Part shown: piece after piece, positions 22,771-30,655 of the stretch
Numbering within the stretch: position 1 is the first letter of the stretch
Layout: every line of letters starts with the position of its first letter
NCBI GenBank assembly: GCA_934646835.1
Contig: CAKUES010000022.1
Location: 1 to 30,951, forward strand
Length of the DNA: 30,951 nucleotides
From: an uncultured Coriobacteriales bacterium
GTDB taxonomy: Bacteria > Actinomycetota > Coriobacteriia > Coriobacteriales > QAMH01
Direction: 5' to 3'
Made by a program: the position numbers and the translations under genes
Notes under the pieces: generated by a model
The model's database searches: none
Told to the model about the DNA's origin: nothing
The model's input: only the letters and a program-made list of their open reading frames with translations

Positions 22771-24081
22771 CTACTTGCAGGGAACGCCCTCGCCAAAGAG
22801 CAGGTTGCGCTCGTCTTCCGGCAAGGCGGCGCGCGCCTGGTCGCGCACGCTGTTCACGCCGACGAAGAACTGGCGCATCATCGCCACCAGCAGGTAGCGG
22901 CCCTTGGGGGTGAGCGTGATCTGCTCGGCGTCGTCGATGTCGAAGGCGCCGACGCTCTTCATGAAGGCGTACTCCGCGGGCAGGCCGGCAGCGACGCTGC
23001 ATCCAAAGTCCTCGCGCCACTTCTTCTTGTCGAGGCGCAGGCCAAAGAGCTGCATCATGAAGCGGTAGCGCATGAGATCGCGCTTGTTGAACTTGGTCGA
23101 GCCCATGATGCTCATGTCGCCGCGGCTGATGCACTCGTCGTACTCGCGCAGCGAGAAGCTGTTGATGTAGTAGGTGCCGTTGAGCAGGGTCATGCCGCCG
23201 CTGCCGATGGCGGGGTACTCCTCGTAGTCGACGATGTACTCGTCGATCATCGCCTGCTCGGCCGTGTTGAAGGTCCAGCAGCTGCCAAAGGTGAACTTCG
23301 CGTCCTTACCGCCGGTGAGGCCCTTGCAGATGATGTCGTAGAAGCGCTCCTCGCGGCCGTAGTCGACCTTGCCCACCGTTGCGGCGAGGCTACGCTCGAC
23401 GGCGGGGCTTGCCATCAGCGGGTAGAAGGTCGTCTGGTTGCAATGGCTCTCCATGATGTAGGCCATGTCCTTGATGAGCATGTCCTCGGTCTGGGCCGGG
23501 AAGTTGAAGATCATGTCGACGTTGAGCGACTTGAAGATCTTGGCGTCGCTGGTCGCGCGGACGCGCTCGAGGATGGTGTCGGCGTCGCCGTACTTCTCGA
23601 AGCGGTCCATCTGCTTGAGCAGGCCGTTGTCAAAGGACTGCACGCCCACGCTCAGGCGCTGGACCATGCCGTCGAGCTGCTCGAGATGGCTCGGGATGAG
23701 GTGGTTGGGGTTGGTCTCGCTGCTCACCTCGTTGATGTCGAAGAGGTAGCGGGCCTGGCGGATGGTCTCGGCGAGCTCGTCCATGAGGATGGTCGGCGTG
23801 CCGCCTCCGACGTACATGCTGTCGAAGTTGTAGCCCATGTCGGCGAGCATCTGCATCTCTTTGCGCAGGTTGGCAAAGTACTTGCGCGCCTTCTCCTCCT
23901 GGAAGGGGAAACGGTTGAAGCTGCAGTACGGGCAGAGGCGCTCGCAAAACGGCACGTGCATGTAGAGCATGTAGGGCTGGCCGGGGTTGGGTCCGGGCAG
24001 CTTGCCGCTCGTGGGCTTCATGTCGAGGTAGTGGTCGTTCATGACGCGGACCACGTTGGAAAGCAGTCGTTCGGAAAGCAT
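22771..24081 (-). CDS. HemN-like radical SAM protein (coproporphyrinogen oxidase family)
   Basis: The 436-residue protein has the radical SAM cluster motif CxxxCxxC at C46, C50 and C53 (in HVPFCERLCPYCSF). It also has the family motifs YVGGGTPTIL and RLSVGVQSF, and the DMIFNFPAQT segment. True HemN makes protoporphyrinogen anaerobically, but this superfamily also contains heme chaperones (HemW) and anaerobic heme-degrading enzymes (ChuW/HutW). The C-terminal extension (LTPKGRYLLVAMMRQFF) is a winged-helix-like HemN_C region. Exact activity is undecided. The ATG at 24081 has GAGGAG upstream. It lies 48 bases downstream of the tail-anchored protein gene and is probably co-transcribed with it. 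Confidence 0.88.
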   Translation of the reverse strand: MLSERLLSNVVRVMNDHYLDMKPTSGKLPGPNPGQPYMLYMHVPFCERLCPYCSFNRFPFQEEKARKYFANLRKEMQMLADMGYNFDSMYVGGGTPTILMDELAETIRQARYLFDINEVSSETNPNHLIPSHLEQLDGMVQRLSVGVQSFDNGLLKQMDRFEKYGDADTILERVRATSDAKIFKSLNVDMIFNFPAQTEDMLIKDMAYIMESHCNQTTFYPLMASPAVERSLAATVGKVDYGREERFYDIICKGLTGGKDAKFTFGSCWTFNTAEQAMIDEYIVDYEEYPAIGSGGMTLLNGTYYINSFSLREYDECISRGDMSIMGSTKFNKRDLMRYRFMMQLFGLRLDKKKWREDFGCSVAAGLPAEYAFMKSVGAFDIDDAEQITLTPKGRYLLVAMMRQFFVGVNSVRDQARAALPEDERNLLFGEGVPCK

Positions 24082-24129
24082 GTTGCTCCTCGGGATGGTC
24101 GGTGGCTTGTGCGGGAGGCGTCTCGCTAG

Positions 24130-24789
24130 CTAGTTGAAAAAGAAGAAGCGGACGATTGCGATGACGATCGCCGCGAGGGCGACGTAGAAGAGGATGGTGC
24201 CAACCCAGCAGCCGGGGTTGTTCTTGCTGCCCTCGATGGCCATCTTCTCTGCGGCGCTGCGGCTGTCCTTGTAGTATGCCTCGTCCTTCTTGGCCTTGGG
24301 GCGACCGACGGTCTTGAGGCCTTTGTAGAAGCTCGGGTCGCTCAGTGCGGCGTCGAACTGCTTGGGGCTCAAGCGGATGTCCGGTCGCTCGCCGTTGCCC
24401 ATGCGGTCAAAGCAGCCCTCGACAAAGGGATTGAGCTGCTCGGCGTACTGGGGTTCGTAGGCGATGACCGCAGCTTCGACGTGGTAGCGCTTGTCGGTGG
24501 AGTTGTACATCAGTGCCCAGGAGGCGATGCGGACGATCCAGCCATCCTCTGCCAGGTCGCACACACGGCGGGCGCAGATCTCCGGCAGATAGCCGACGAC
24601 GTTGCCCGCGTCGTTGGAAATGACACCGCGGCAGCGGTCCTTGCCGCGCTCGTCGACGTAATCCTCGCGCTTGAAGCTGAGCTCCCTGCCGATGAAGACG
24701 CTTCCGGAGCTGACCTTGCAGCTTGCGTCTCCAATCTCGTGCTCGAGGCGGCAGTACGTGGCGAAGTATTTCTCGTCGGTTTGGGCCAT
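24130..24789 (-). CDS. tail-anchored protein with a HIRAN-like segment
   Basis: In the 219-residue product the N-terminal ~110 residues contain a pattern resembling HIRAN domains: GRELSFKREDYVDERG, then GNVVGYLPEICARRVCDLAEDGW. This is the VGYLP-x3-A-R plus downstream glycine layout. HIRAN modules bind DNA ends or occur with helicases and nucleases. This assignment is by eye and tentative. The last 25 residues are a single hydrophobic helix ending FFFFN, implying a C-terminal membrane anchor with a cytoplasmic body. The ATG at 24789 has AAGGAG upstream. It sits between the DinG-type gene and the radical SAM gene, all on the minus strand. Confidence 0.7.
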   Translation of the reverse strand: MAQTDEKYFATYCRLEHEIGDASCKVSSGSVFIGRELSFKREDYVDERGKDRCRGVISNDAGNVVGYLPEICARRVCDLAEDGWIVRIASWALMYNSTDKRYHVEAAVIAYEPQYAEQLNPFVEGCFDRMGNGERPDIRLSPKQFDAALSDPSFYKGLKTVGRPKAKKDEAYYKDSRSAAEKMAIEGSKNNPGCWVGTILFYVALAAIVIAIVRFFFFN

Positions 24790-24899
24790 TGAGGGCTCCT
24801 TGTCTTTCAGTGGTTAACCTGCCGATTATAGCGCGTTCATCTGGGGCGTTTGAGGTTTCGAGGCATGGCGGCGGGTCGTTTTCGCCCAAGCTGCAGATT

Positions 24900-24935
24900 C
24901 GGCAGGGGAGGGGTCGGCCCCGCTTACCCCTGCCG
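24900..24935. repeat. inverted repeat after the DinG gene
   Basis: CGGCAGGGG (24900-24908) pairs with CCCCTGCCG (24927-24935). It follows the DinG stop on the minus strand and could slow or end transcription, but no T-run follows. Confidence 0.55.
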
Positions 24936-24946
24936 AGTGCCAACCG

Positions 24947-27838
24947 TTACTGCTCTTTGCGCATGACCTCGAGCAGCTCGTCGGTCGGCAGCGTGCGGAT
25001 GTTGTTGGTCGGCAGCGCCTTGAGGAAGGTCTTGCCGTAGTTCTTCGTCTGCAGGCGCCCGTCTGCCAAGATCAAGAACCCGTGGTCGGTCGAGTTGCGG
25101 ATCAACCTGCCTGCTGCCTGCTTGAGGTCCATGACCGCCTCGGGCAGGCTGTAGCGGCCCCAGGCGGCGCGCCCCTCGCGTAGCTCGCGCTCGCAGCTGA
25201 GGGGGTCGTTGGGTCTGCCAAAAGGCAGCTTGGGGATGATCACGCAGCGCAGCGTCTCGCCCGGTGCGTCGAAGCCTTCCCAAAAGCTCTTGAGCGCGAA
25301 GAGGCACAGCTCGCGGTCTTCGAGGAAGCGGTCTCTCAGCGACTTGGTCGACACGCCCTTGGTCTGCGCGATGAGCTCGATGCCGTTGGCGGCGAGCTGG
25401 GGCTTGAGGCGGTGGTAGAGGTCCTCCATCTCGCGGCGGTTGGTGAAAAGCGTCAGCACGCTGCCGCCCATCGCCAGGTGCGCGTCGAACACGAGCGCGG
25501 CGAGCTTGCTGTGGTAGGAGGGGTCGCTCGGTGCGGGAAAGCCCTCCGGCAGCAGCACCTTCATGTTCTTGTCGAAGTCATAGCTGCTCGCCATCTGGCG
25601 GACGGCGACCTTGCTCGCATCCAGGAGGTCGAGTCCGCAGCCGTGCTCGAAGAAGGCGAAGGGCTTGCTGCTTCCCGTTGCGAGGGTGGCGCTCGTGTAG
25701 ATGACGCTGTCTGCGTTGGGGTAGAAGTCCTCGGCGAGGACCTGTCCCACGTCGATGCGTGCGGCGATGAGCTCCTCGGAGAGCTCGTCACTGGCCTGGT
25801 TGATGGTGGCGCTGTAGACGTAGTCCTTGTCGCTTCCCTCGATGACGAGGCTCAACGCAGCCTGCATCTCCCAAAGGGAGCAGTGCTGGCTGGTGAGGTC
25901 CGCATTCAAGCTGTTGAGTTCCTCGAACTGCTGCGCCATCGCACTCAGGCGCTGCAGGCAGTCGACGAGTGCCTCGAGCTTCTTCGAGAGGGAGCGTCCG
26001 GGGTTCTCGAGTGTAAGCCACGGCCCGCTCGCACGCACTTGGTCGTTGATCCAAAGCGTGACGCGGCTGTATCCTTGCGGACCCTTCGCGTCGTCGCTCA
26101 GCTGTGCGAGGTCCTTCACGAAGCTAAAGAAGCTCGTTGCGATGTTTTGGATGGTGCCGGCCATGACCTGGGCCTCGGCGCATTTGCCTTGGAGCATGAC
26201 GCCGCCGTCGAGCTCCGGCGACTTGCGCCTGATCTGGGCGAGTGTTCCATGCGCGCCCGACAAGCGCAAGAGGACGGCTTCGAGGTCACGCGCAGAGATC
26301 GCATGGCTCATCTGGTCGCGCGCCTCCGCCTCCACGGCATGTGCCTCATCCACGATCCAGCCCTTGATGGTGGGCAGTATGCCGTTGTCGGCTTTCACGT
26401 TGCGGAAGAGCAAGGCGTGGTTGGTGACGACGATATGCGCGTTCTTCGCGTGGCGGCGCGCGCCGTGGAGATAGCAGCGCAACGGGAAGAACGGGCAGCG
26501 GTTCTTGAGGCAGTCCGTGTTCGAGGCTTCCACGGCGTAGCGCGGCAGGCCCCACCAATGGAGGTTGACGGCGTCGAGGTCCCCCCACACCGTCTGCGCG
26601 GTGTAGGTGTGCAGCATCGCGATCATCTCGATGACCTCCGGCTTGCGGCGGGTTTCGATGTCGCGTGCCATGGACTCGAGCTTGCGCAGGCAGGGATAGT
26701 GGTCGTAGCCCTTGAGCGCCACGTAGCGCAAGCCGCCCAAGGCACTGTCAAGGCGGGGCAGCTCGTTGTAGACCAGCTGGTCCATGAGCGCGTTGGTCTT
26801 GGTGGCGACGCCAAAGGTGATGTCGTTCGCCTTTGCGCAGAGCGCCGTCGGCAGCAGGTAGGCCATCGACTTGCCGACGCCGGTGCCGGCCTCGAGCGCG
26901 CGGTGGCTGCGGGTCCTCAGCGCCTCCGTTACCTCTAGGGCCATGTCGAGCTGCTCACGGCGTGGCTCGTAGTTCTCGTACATGCGCCCTGCGGCTCCGC
27001 TGGCGCTGAAGGCGTCCTCGATCTGCCTTGCGGTGGGAAACACTGCCGCGCGTTCTTCCTCTGGGTCCAAGATGACCTGGGCGTTGCTTTCTATGACGTG
27101 CTGCGAGCGGCTGCGGCGCAAGGTCCATTTGGGGCCGCTTTGCAGTCCCAGCGCCGCTTGGGAGAAGATACGGTGCAACGGCCAGTCGGAGACGGGGCTC
27201 AAGCTGGCGATCAGCTCGGCCAGACCGTCGGGCAGCGTGTAGGCGCCGGCAATGAGGATGCGCCACAGCTGTGCCGTGGCCTCGACGTCGTCGACGGCCC
27301 TATGCGTGCTCTTGGGCAGGCAGAAGGCCTCCGCCAGATCCTTGAGGCGGTGGCTGCGCATGCGCGGCAAGATGATGCGCGCCATGGCGAGGCTGTCGAA
27401 CCATTCCCCGGTAATCGCCCCGGGAACCGCCTGCCTCATGACTACACCCCTGTCGAAGCTGGCGTTATGGGCGACGAGGTCTCTGCCGTCTGCCCACTGG
27501 GCGAAGAGCTCGACGGCGAGGCTTGGGTCCGGCTTGCCTTTGACATCGGCGTCTGTGATCCCCGTGAGTTCGCCGATCTCCTCTGGGATGGGAAAGCCCG
27601 GGTCTACAAAGGTCTGGAAGCGGTCGACGACCTGCGGCCCTCTGAGTATGCAGGCCGCAATCTCGATGATCTGGTCCCTCGTCTGGTCAAGGCCCGTGGT
27701 CTCTGTGTCGACGACCACGACCTCGTCCTCGAACAATTCGAGGCTCTCTTGACCGAGCTGGGGCAGGGATGCGTACCAGGCGACGGTCTGGGCGTCCGTG
27801 CCTGGGATCAAGTAGCTGCTGTCGAAGTGTTTTTCCAT
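24947..27838 (-). CDS. dinG: DnaQ-type exonuclease fused to DinG-type helicase
   Basis: The 963-residue product has two enzyme parts. Residues ~38-200 form a DEDDh 3'-5' exonuclease with VDTETTGL (D44, E46), HNASFD (D129) and the H-x-A-x-x-D of THRAVDD (H179, D184). Residues ~295-963 form an XPD/DinG superfamily 2 helicase with Walker A GTGVGKS (318-324), DEAH (497-500) and the final QAAGRLIRN motif VI. Four cysteines between motifs I and II (C383, C443, C448, C455) match the iron-sulfur cluster of E. coli DinG. Such a protein would unwind and trim DNA or R-loops during repair. The ATG at 27838 has only a weak ribosome-binding site. It is divergent from the wall hydrolase gene. Confidence 0.94.
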   Translation of the reverse strand: MEKHFDSSYLIPGTDAQTVAWYASLPQLGQESLELFEDEVVVVDTETTGLDQTRDQIIEIAACILRGPQVVDRFQTFVDPGFPIPEEIGELTGITDADVKGKPDPSLAVELFAQWADGRDLVAHNASFDRGVVMRQAVPGAITGEWFDSLAMARIILPRMRSHRLKDLAEAFCLPKSTHRAVDDVEATAQLWRILIAGAYTLPDGLAELIASLSPVSDWPLHRIFSQAALGLQSGPKWTLRRSRSQHVIESNAQVILDPEEERAAVFPTARQIEDAFSASGAAGRMYENYEPRREQLDMALEVTEALRTRSHRALEAGTGVGKSMAYLLPTALCAKANDITFGVATKTNALMDQLVYNELPRLDSALGGLRYVALKGYDHYPCLRKLESMARDIETRRKPEVIEMIAMLHTYTAQTVWGDLDAVNLHWWGLPRYAVEASNTDCLKNRCPFFPLRCYLHGARRHAKNAHIVVTNHALLFRNVKADNGILPTIKGWIVDEAHAVEAEARDQMSHAISARDLEAVLLRLSGAHGTLAQIRRKSPELDGGVMLQGKCAEAQVMAGTIQNIATSFFSFVKDLAQLSDDAKGPQGYSRVTLWINDQVRASGPWLTLENPGRSLSKKLEALVDCLQRLSAMAQQFEELNSLNADLTSQHCSLWEMQAALSLVIEGSDKDYVYSATINQASDELSEELIAARIDVGQVLAEDFYPNADSVIYTSATLATGSSKPFAFFEHGCGLDLLDASKVAVRQMASSYDFDKNMKVLLPEGFPAPSDPSYHSKLAALVFDAHLAMGGSVLTLFTNRREMEDLYHRLKPQLAANGIELIAQTKGVSTKSLRDRFLEDRELCLFALKSFWEGFDAPGETLRCVIIPKLPFGRPNDPLSCERELREGRAAWGRYSLPEAVMDLKQAAGRLIRNSTDHGFLILADGRLQTKNYGKTFLKALPTNNIRTLPTDELLEVMRKEQ

Positions 27839-27930
27839 GTCGCGTAGCCTACCATGCGGCTGTGACGCAAGCTTGCGCGGATGCCGTTCACAGCTGGGCG
27901 AATGTGTCGATTATCTGCATATTTGCATTC

Positions 27931-27946
27931 TCGTACAAAAGTACGA
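27931..27946. promoter_or_regulatory. perfect palindrome upstream of the wall hydrolase gene
   Basis: TCGTAC-AAAA-GTACGA, 64 bases before the hydrolase start and overlapping its likely promoter region, where TACGAT or GATACC could act as -10. It is a candidate operator; the binding protein is unknown. Confidence 0.5.
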
Positions 27947-28010
27947 TACCCTCTCACCTGCGAGTTTTGCGCTTATGCGCCTGAAATGTACCCAAACGCA
28001 AGGATCGTAT

Positions 28011-29120
28011 TTGAAGGTCGAAACCCAAAGTGCCCGTTTCGGGGCGTGGGGGCGTGCCGCAGCGTCGGTTGCCCTTTCCGCCGCCCTATCGCTTGCCATG
28101 CTTCCCGCTGCCGCCTTTGCAACGGGCGAGGCAGAGCGTGCAAACGAGGCCGTAGACGAGGCCGAGACAGAGGTTTCTCGCACTGCATCGGAATACGATG
28201 CAGCCGTTGCCGAGCAAGACCGTCTCGCCGCAGAGATCAAGTCCCTGGGAAGCAAGATAAGCAAGCTGGAAGCCGAGCTTCCCGCCCAGGAGGAGCGCAG
28301 CAACGAGAGCCTTGTTGCACTTTACAAGCTCACCGGCATCGATAGCAGCATCATGGCAACACTGCTCTCTGCAAAGAGCATCACGGATGCGATTGCCATC
28401 CTCGACAGCTACAACTACATCATCAACCAGAACCTGCGCCAGATGGAACACACGGTGAAGATGAAGAGCGACCTCGAGAGCTCGCTGTCTCAGGTTGAGT
28501 CCGACAAGGCAGATGCCGACAATGCCGCCGCTCAGGCCGAGTCCGCGCTCGCGAGTGCAAAGCAGGCCCGTGAGGAGGCAAAGCAGCGCGCTGCCCAGGC
28601 TCAGGCCGAGGAGGCTGCCGCTGCCAAGAAGGCTGCGGAGGACAAGATCGCAGCTGCCGCTACCAAGAAGGACAAGAAGAAGGCCGAGTCAGAGGCTAAG
28701 AAGGAAGAGACGAGCTCGAGCAATGCGAGCGTGAGCAACGTCGACTGGAGCTCGAGCAAGAAGGCCTTCGTCAGCAAGTGGGCCCCGCGCATCAACAGCT
28801 ACCTCTCTGGCAGCCCTATGGCCGGCACGGGCAAGACGTACGCTGCCGCTGCCTGGGATTACGGTGTCGACCCTCGCTGGGCTCCGGCAATCAGCTGCGT
28901 TGAGAGCAGCAAGGGCGCGGTTTGCTTTGCGAGCCACAACGCCTGGGGTTACGGCGGCTCTGGTTTCAGTAGCTGGTCGGATGGTATCTACACGGTCGTG
29001 CGCGCCTTGGGTGGCAGCCTCTACGGTGGTGCGCTCACCAAGGCTGCGGCGCAGACCTATTGCCCACCCAATTGGCAGCACTGGTACAACACCTGCGCAA
29101 GTGAGATGGCCAAGATCTAG
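28011..29120 (+). CDS. secreted coiled-coil protein with lysozyme-like domain
   Basis: The predicted cell-wall hydrolase has 369 residues. It carries a signal peptide (residues 1-37) with cleavage after AAAFA. A PcsB-like long coiled coil (about 42-120 and 150-255, very Ala/Glu/Lys-rich) follows, then a C-terminal lysozyme/transglycosylase-like domain (about 265-369). Catalytic Glu is predicted near E298 in SCVESSKG, followed by the conserved NAWGYGGSGFSSW. Four cysteines in the last domain may form disulfides. I chose TTG 28011 because CAAGGA lies six bases upstream and it places a standard signal peptide at the N-terminus; ATG 27975 has no ribosome-binding site. Such proteins cut septal peptidoglycan during division. 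Confidence 0.88.
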   Translation: MKVETQSARFGAWGRAAASVALSAALSLAMLPAAAFATGEAERANEAVDEAETEVSRTASEYDAAVAEQDRLAAEIKSLGSKISKLEAELPAQEERSNESLVALYKLTGIDSSIMATLLSAKSITDAIAILDSYNYIINQNLRQMEHTVKMKSDLESSLSQVESDKADADNAAAQAESALASAKQAREEAKQRAAQAQAEEAAAAKKAAEDKIAAAATKKDKKKAESEAKKEETSSSNASVSNVDWSSSKKAFVSKWAPRINSYLSGSPMAGTGKTYAAAAWDYGVDPRWAPAISCVESSKGAVCFASHNAWGYGGSGFSSWSDGIYTVVRALGGSLYGGALTKAAAQTYCPPNWQHWYNTCASEMAKI

Positions 29121-29134
29121 GAAGCGCTGATCAA

Positions 29135-29150
29135 GTAGGGGAGGGACCCT
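29135..29150 (+). repeat. family A half-element
   Basis: GTAGGGGAGGGACCCT is the exact left half of a family A hairpin, preceded by GAAGCGCTGATCAA. The right arm is replaced by CGGGGCCCAGGG. It lies 69 bases upstream of a complete copy. Confidence 0.75.
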
Positions 29151-29178
29151 CGGGGCCCAGGGAAGAGCGGAGGAGATG

Positions 29179-29254
29179 GATTAGCAAAACCGCTGATCAC
29201 GTAGGGGAGGGACCCTGTCCCTCCCCATAGACTTCGCATTAGTCAGTGCTTCCC
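29179..29254. repeat. family A element, full-length reference copy
   Basis: The best-preserved copy. Its left flank begins GATTAGCAAAACCGCTGATC, the hairpin arms are 29204-29213 and 29217-29226, and the right flank reads CCATAGACTTCGCATTAGTC and ends CAGTGCTTCCC. The terminal GAAGCACTGACTAA, read inward from the right end, mirrors GAAGCGCTGATCAA at the left of the neighbouring half copy. This suggests terminal inverted repeats. Confidence 0.85.
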
Positions 29255-29299
29255 TAGATTCAGGTACAAAGCTTGAGGCCCAAAGGCCGCAAAAACACA

Positions 29300-29335
29300 A
29301 AAAAGCCCGGACGCGATAGTGCGTCCGGGCTTTTT
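29300..29335. terminator. bidirectional intrinsic terminator
   Basis: AAAAAGCCCGGACGC (29300-29314) pairs perfectly with 29321-29335 around GATAGT. It has T-runs in both directions, so it can serve the wall hydrolase (plus) and the XRE regulator (minus). Confidence 0.9.
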
Positions 29336-29392
29336 GCGCTTGCGGCTGGGGTGATGGTGTGTGTCGCGCTGGCTAAACTAGCGGCGGCCTCC

Positions 29393-29821
29393 TCACGGCT
29401 CTTCATCATCGGACAGCCAGATGATCCTTTGCTCGACCGCACCCTCTTTGAGCGGGTCTTTAACAAAGGCACGTGCTGAGCTGCGCTGCGTTGCACCATC
29501 CGCTTCGCTGAGGATGACGAAGTGGGTTTCTGTCTGGAAGCCGTCCTTGTTCTTGTAGTCAGGGGTGATGTGAATCTCGATGCTGGCGCCCTCGAGTGCC
29601 TTTGCAAAGTCCATGAGCTTGGACACGCGGAAATTCACGATGCCGTTCTCTATGCGGTGAATCTCCGTCTGGCTGGTGCCCATGCGGCCGGCGAGCTCGG
29701 TTTGGGTGAGTCCTGCGTTTATCCGGGCTTTCTTGAGGGCCTTTGCGAGAATAAGCACGTGAGGGTCAACATCTGAGGTGTTGCCGTGTTTAGTCCGCTT
29801 GTCTGTCTTCTTACTGCTCAT
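29393..29821 (-). CDS. XRE-family helix-turn-helix regulator
   Basis: The 142-residue DNA-binding protein has a classic XRE helix-turn-helix at about 38-60 (LTQTELAGRMGTSQTEIHRI) followed by the supporting helices to ~80. The C-terminal ~60 residues are unassigned. The N-terminal half resembles HigA-type antitoxins, but no toxin-like gene is next to it. The ATG at 29821 has no ribosome-binding site; a TATAGT on the minus strand at 29830-29835 lies only eight bases upstream, suggesting a leaderless message. An 18-bp direct repeat upstream suggests autoregulation and control of the divergent deformylase gene. Confidence 0.85.
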   Translation of the reverse strand: MSSKKTDKRTKHGNTSDVDPHVLILAKALKKARINAGLTQTELAGRMGTSQTEIHRIENGIVNFRVSKLMDFAKALEGASIEIHITPDYKNKDGFQTETHFVILSEADGATQRSSARAFVKDPLKEGAVEQRIIWLSDDEEP

Positions 29822-29831
29822 GACAACGGAC

Positions 29832-29905
29832 TATAGGAAGCAGGCTTGCAAACGCTGATACCAGATATGTAATAAACAACAAATTTGATATAGGAGCAGG
29901 CTTGC
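29832..29905. promoter_or_regulatory. direct-repeat operator candidate between XRE and deformylase genes
   Basis: TATAGGAAGCAGGCTTGC (29832-29849) recurs as TATAGGAGCAGGCTTGC (29889-29905), one base shorter. The first overlaps the XRE gene's probable -10. The second overlaps a TTGCCC (29902-29907) that stands about 17-18 bp from a TATATA run and could drive the plus-strand deformylase. The shared core GCAGGCTTGC is nearly palindromic. Confidence 0.5.
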
Positions 29906-30057
29906 CCAACTTTGCCTGCACTATATATATAGATGCGATTCGACCGATGTCTGGAAGCCTTGCACTGGTGAGCCAAATTGCAGAGCTGCGAGTCTGGTAA
30001 CCTGTCAGCGTTAAAAAAAGTCAGCAGCGTTCGCGCTGAGATTGATAAGGAGACATG

Positions 30058-30480
30058 ATGATCAAAGAGCTCAACCACGACGAGGAGTTCCTGGCCCAGG
30101 TTGCCGAGCCTGCAACCGCAGAAGACGCCAATGTAGCACAGGACCTTGTCGACACCCTGCTTTCCATTAAGGACGAGTGTGCGGGTCTTGCCGCAAACAT
30201 GATCGGCGTCAACAAGGCGATCATCTGCTTTTTCAACACCTCCGACAAAGTGGTTGTCATGTACAACCCCAGGATTACCTGGAAGACTGGTCTCTACAAG
30301 GCGCAGGAGGGTTGCATGTCCCTCGAGCGCGAGACGGTGTGCAACCGCTACCGCCGCATCAAGGTTGTCTATCAGGAGCTCGTCGATGGTGAGCTCGTTG
30401 AGTGCGAGAAGACGTACCGCGATTGGCTTGCCGAGGTCATCCAACACGAGGTCGACCACTGCAAGGGCGTTCTGGTCTAA
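30058..30480 (+). CDS. def: short, divergent peptide deformylase
   Basis: Peptide deformylase removes the formyl group from new proteins using a metal held by one cysteine and two histidines. The 140-residue protein has motif 2 EGCMS (C86) and motif 3 HEVDH (H130, E131, H134) intact. In motif 1 the usual G-x-G-L-A-A-x-Q reads C-A-G-L-A-A-N-M, so the catalytic glutamine is replaced by M48. It is shorter than E. coli Def (168) and lacks the C-terminal helix. Either of two adjacent ATGs could be used. The second (30058) is preferred because AAGGAG then lies five bases away. Function may be reduced, specialised or lost. Confidence 0.88.
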   Translation: MIKELNHDEEFLAQVAEPATAEDANVAQDLVDTLLSIKDECAGLAANMIGVNKAIICFFNTSDKVVVMYNPRITWKTGLYKAQEGCMSLERETVCNRYRRIKVVYQELVDGELVECEKTYRDWLAEVIQHEVDHCKGVLV

Positions 30481-30495
30481 GTAAGACTGAATATA

Positions 30496-30540
30496 GACAC
30501 AAGAAGGGCTGAGGTCCCAGACCTCGGCCCTTCTTGTGTC
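30496..30540 (+). terminator. intrinsic terminator after the deformylase gene
   Basis: A 21-bp stem (30496-30516 with 30520-30540) with one G-T pair and a 3-nt loop. The right arm ends in TTCTTGTGTC. A long U-run is missing but stem strength is high. Confidence 0.75.
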
Positions 30541-30591
30541 TGCGGCGTCTTGCGATAACTACGATTGCCGCCACCTCGCACCGCGCTGCTT

Positions 30592-30625
30592 CGGTTGCCT
30601 GAACGACCAATCGTTCAGGCAACCG
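30592..30625. repeat. family B hairpin 3
   Basis: CGGTTGCCTGAACGA, loop CCAA, TCGTTCAGGCAACCG: a perfect 15-bp stem with the same inner core as the island copies but a different outer arm. Confidence 0.9.
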
Positions 30626-30655
30626 CCGTTTCAGGCCGATACGCCGCAATCTCGC

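Noticed and set aside
29273..29479. 68-codon plus-strand ORF across the 29300-29335 terminator
   Set aside because: It reads through a perfect intrinsic terminator and overlaps the XRE gene antisense.
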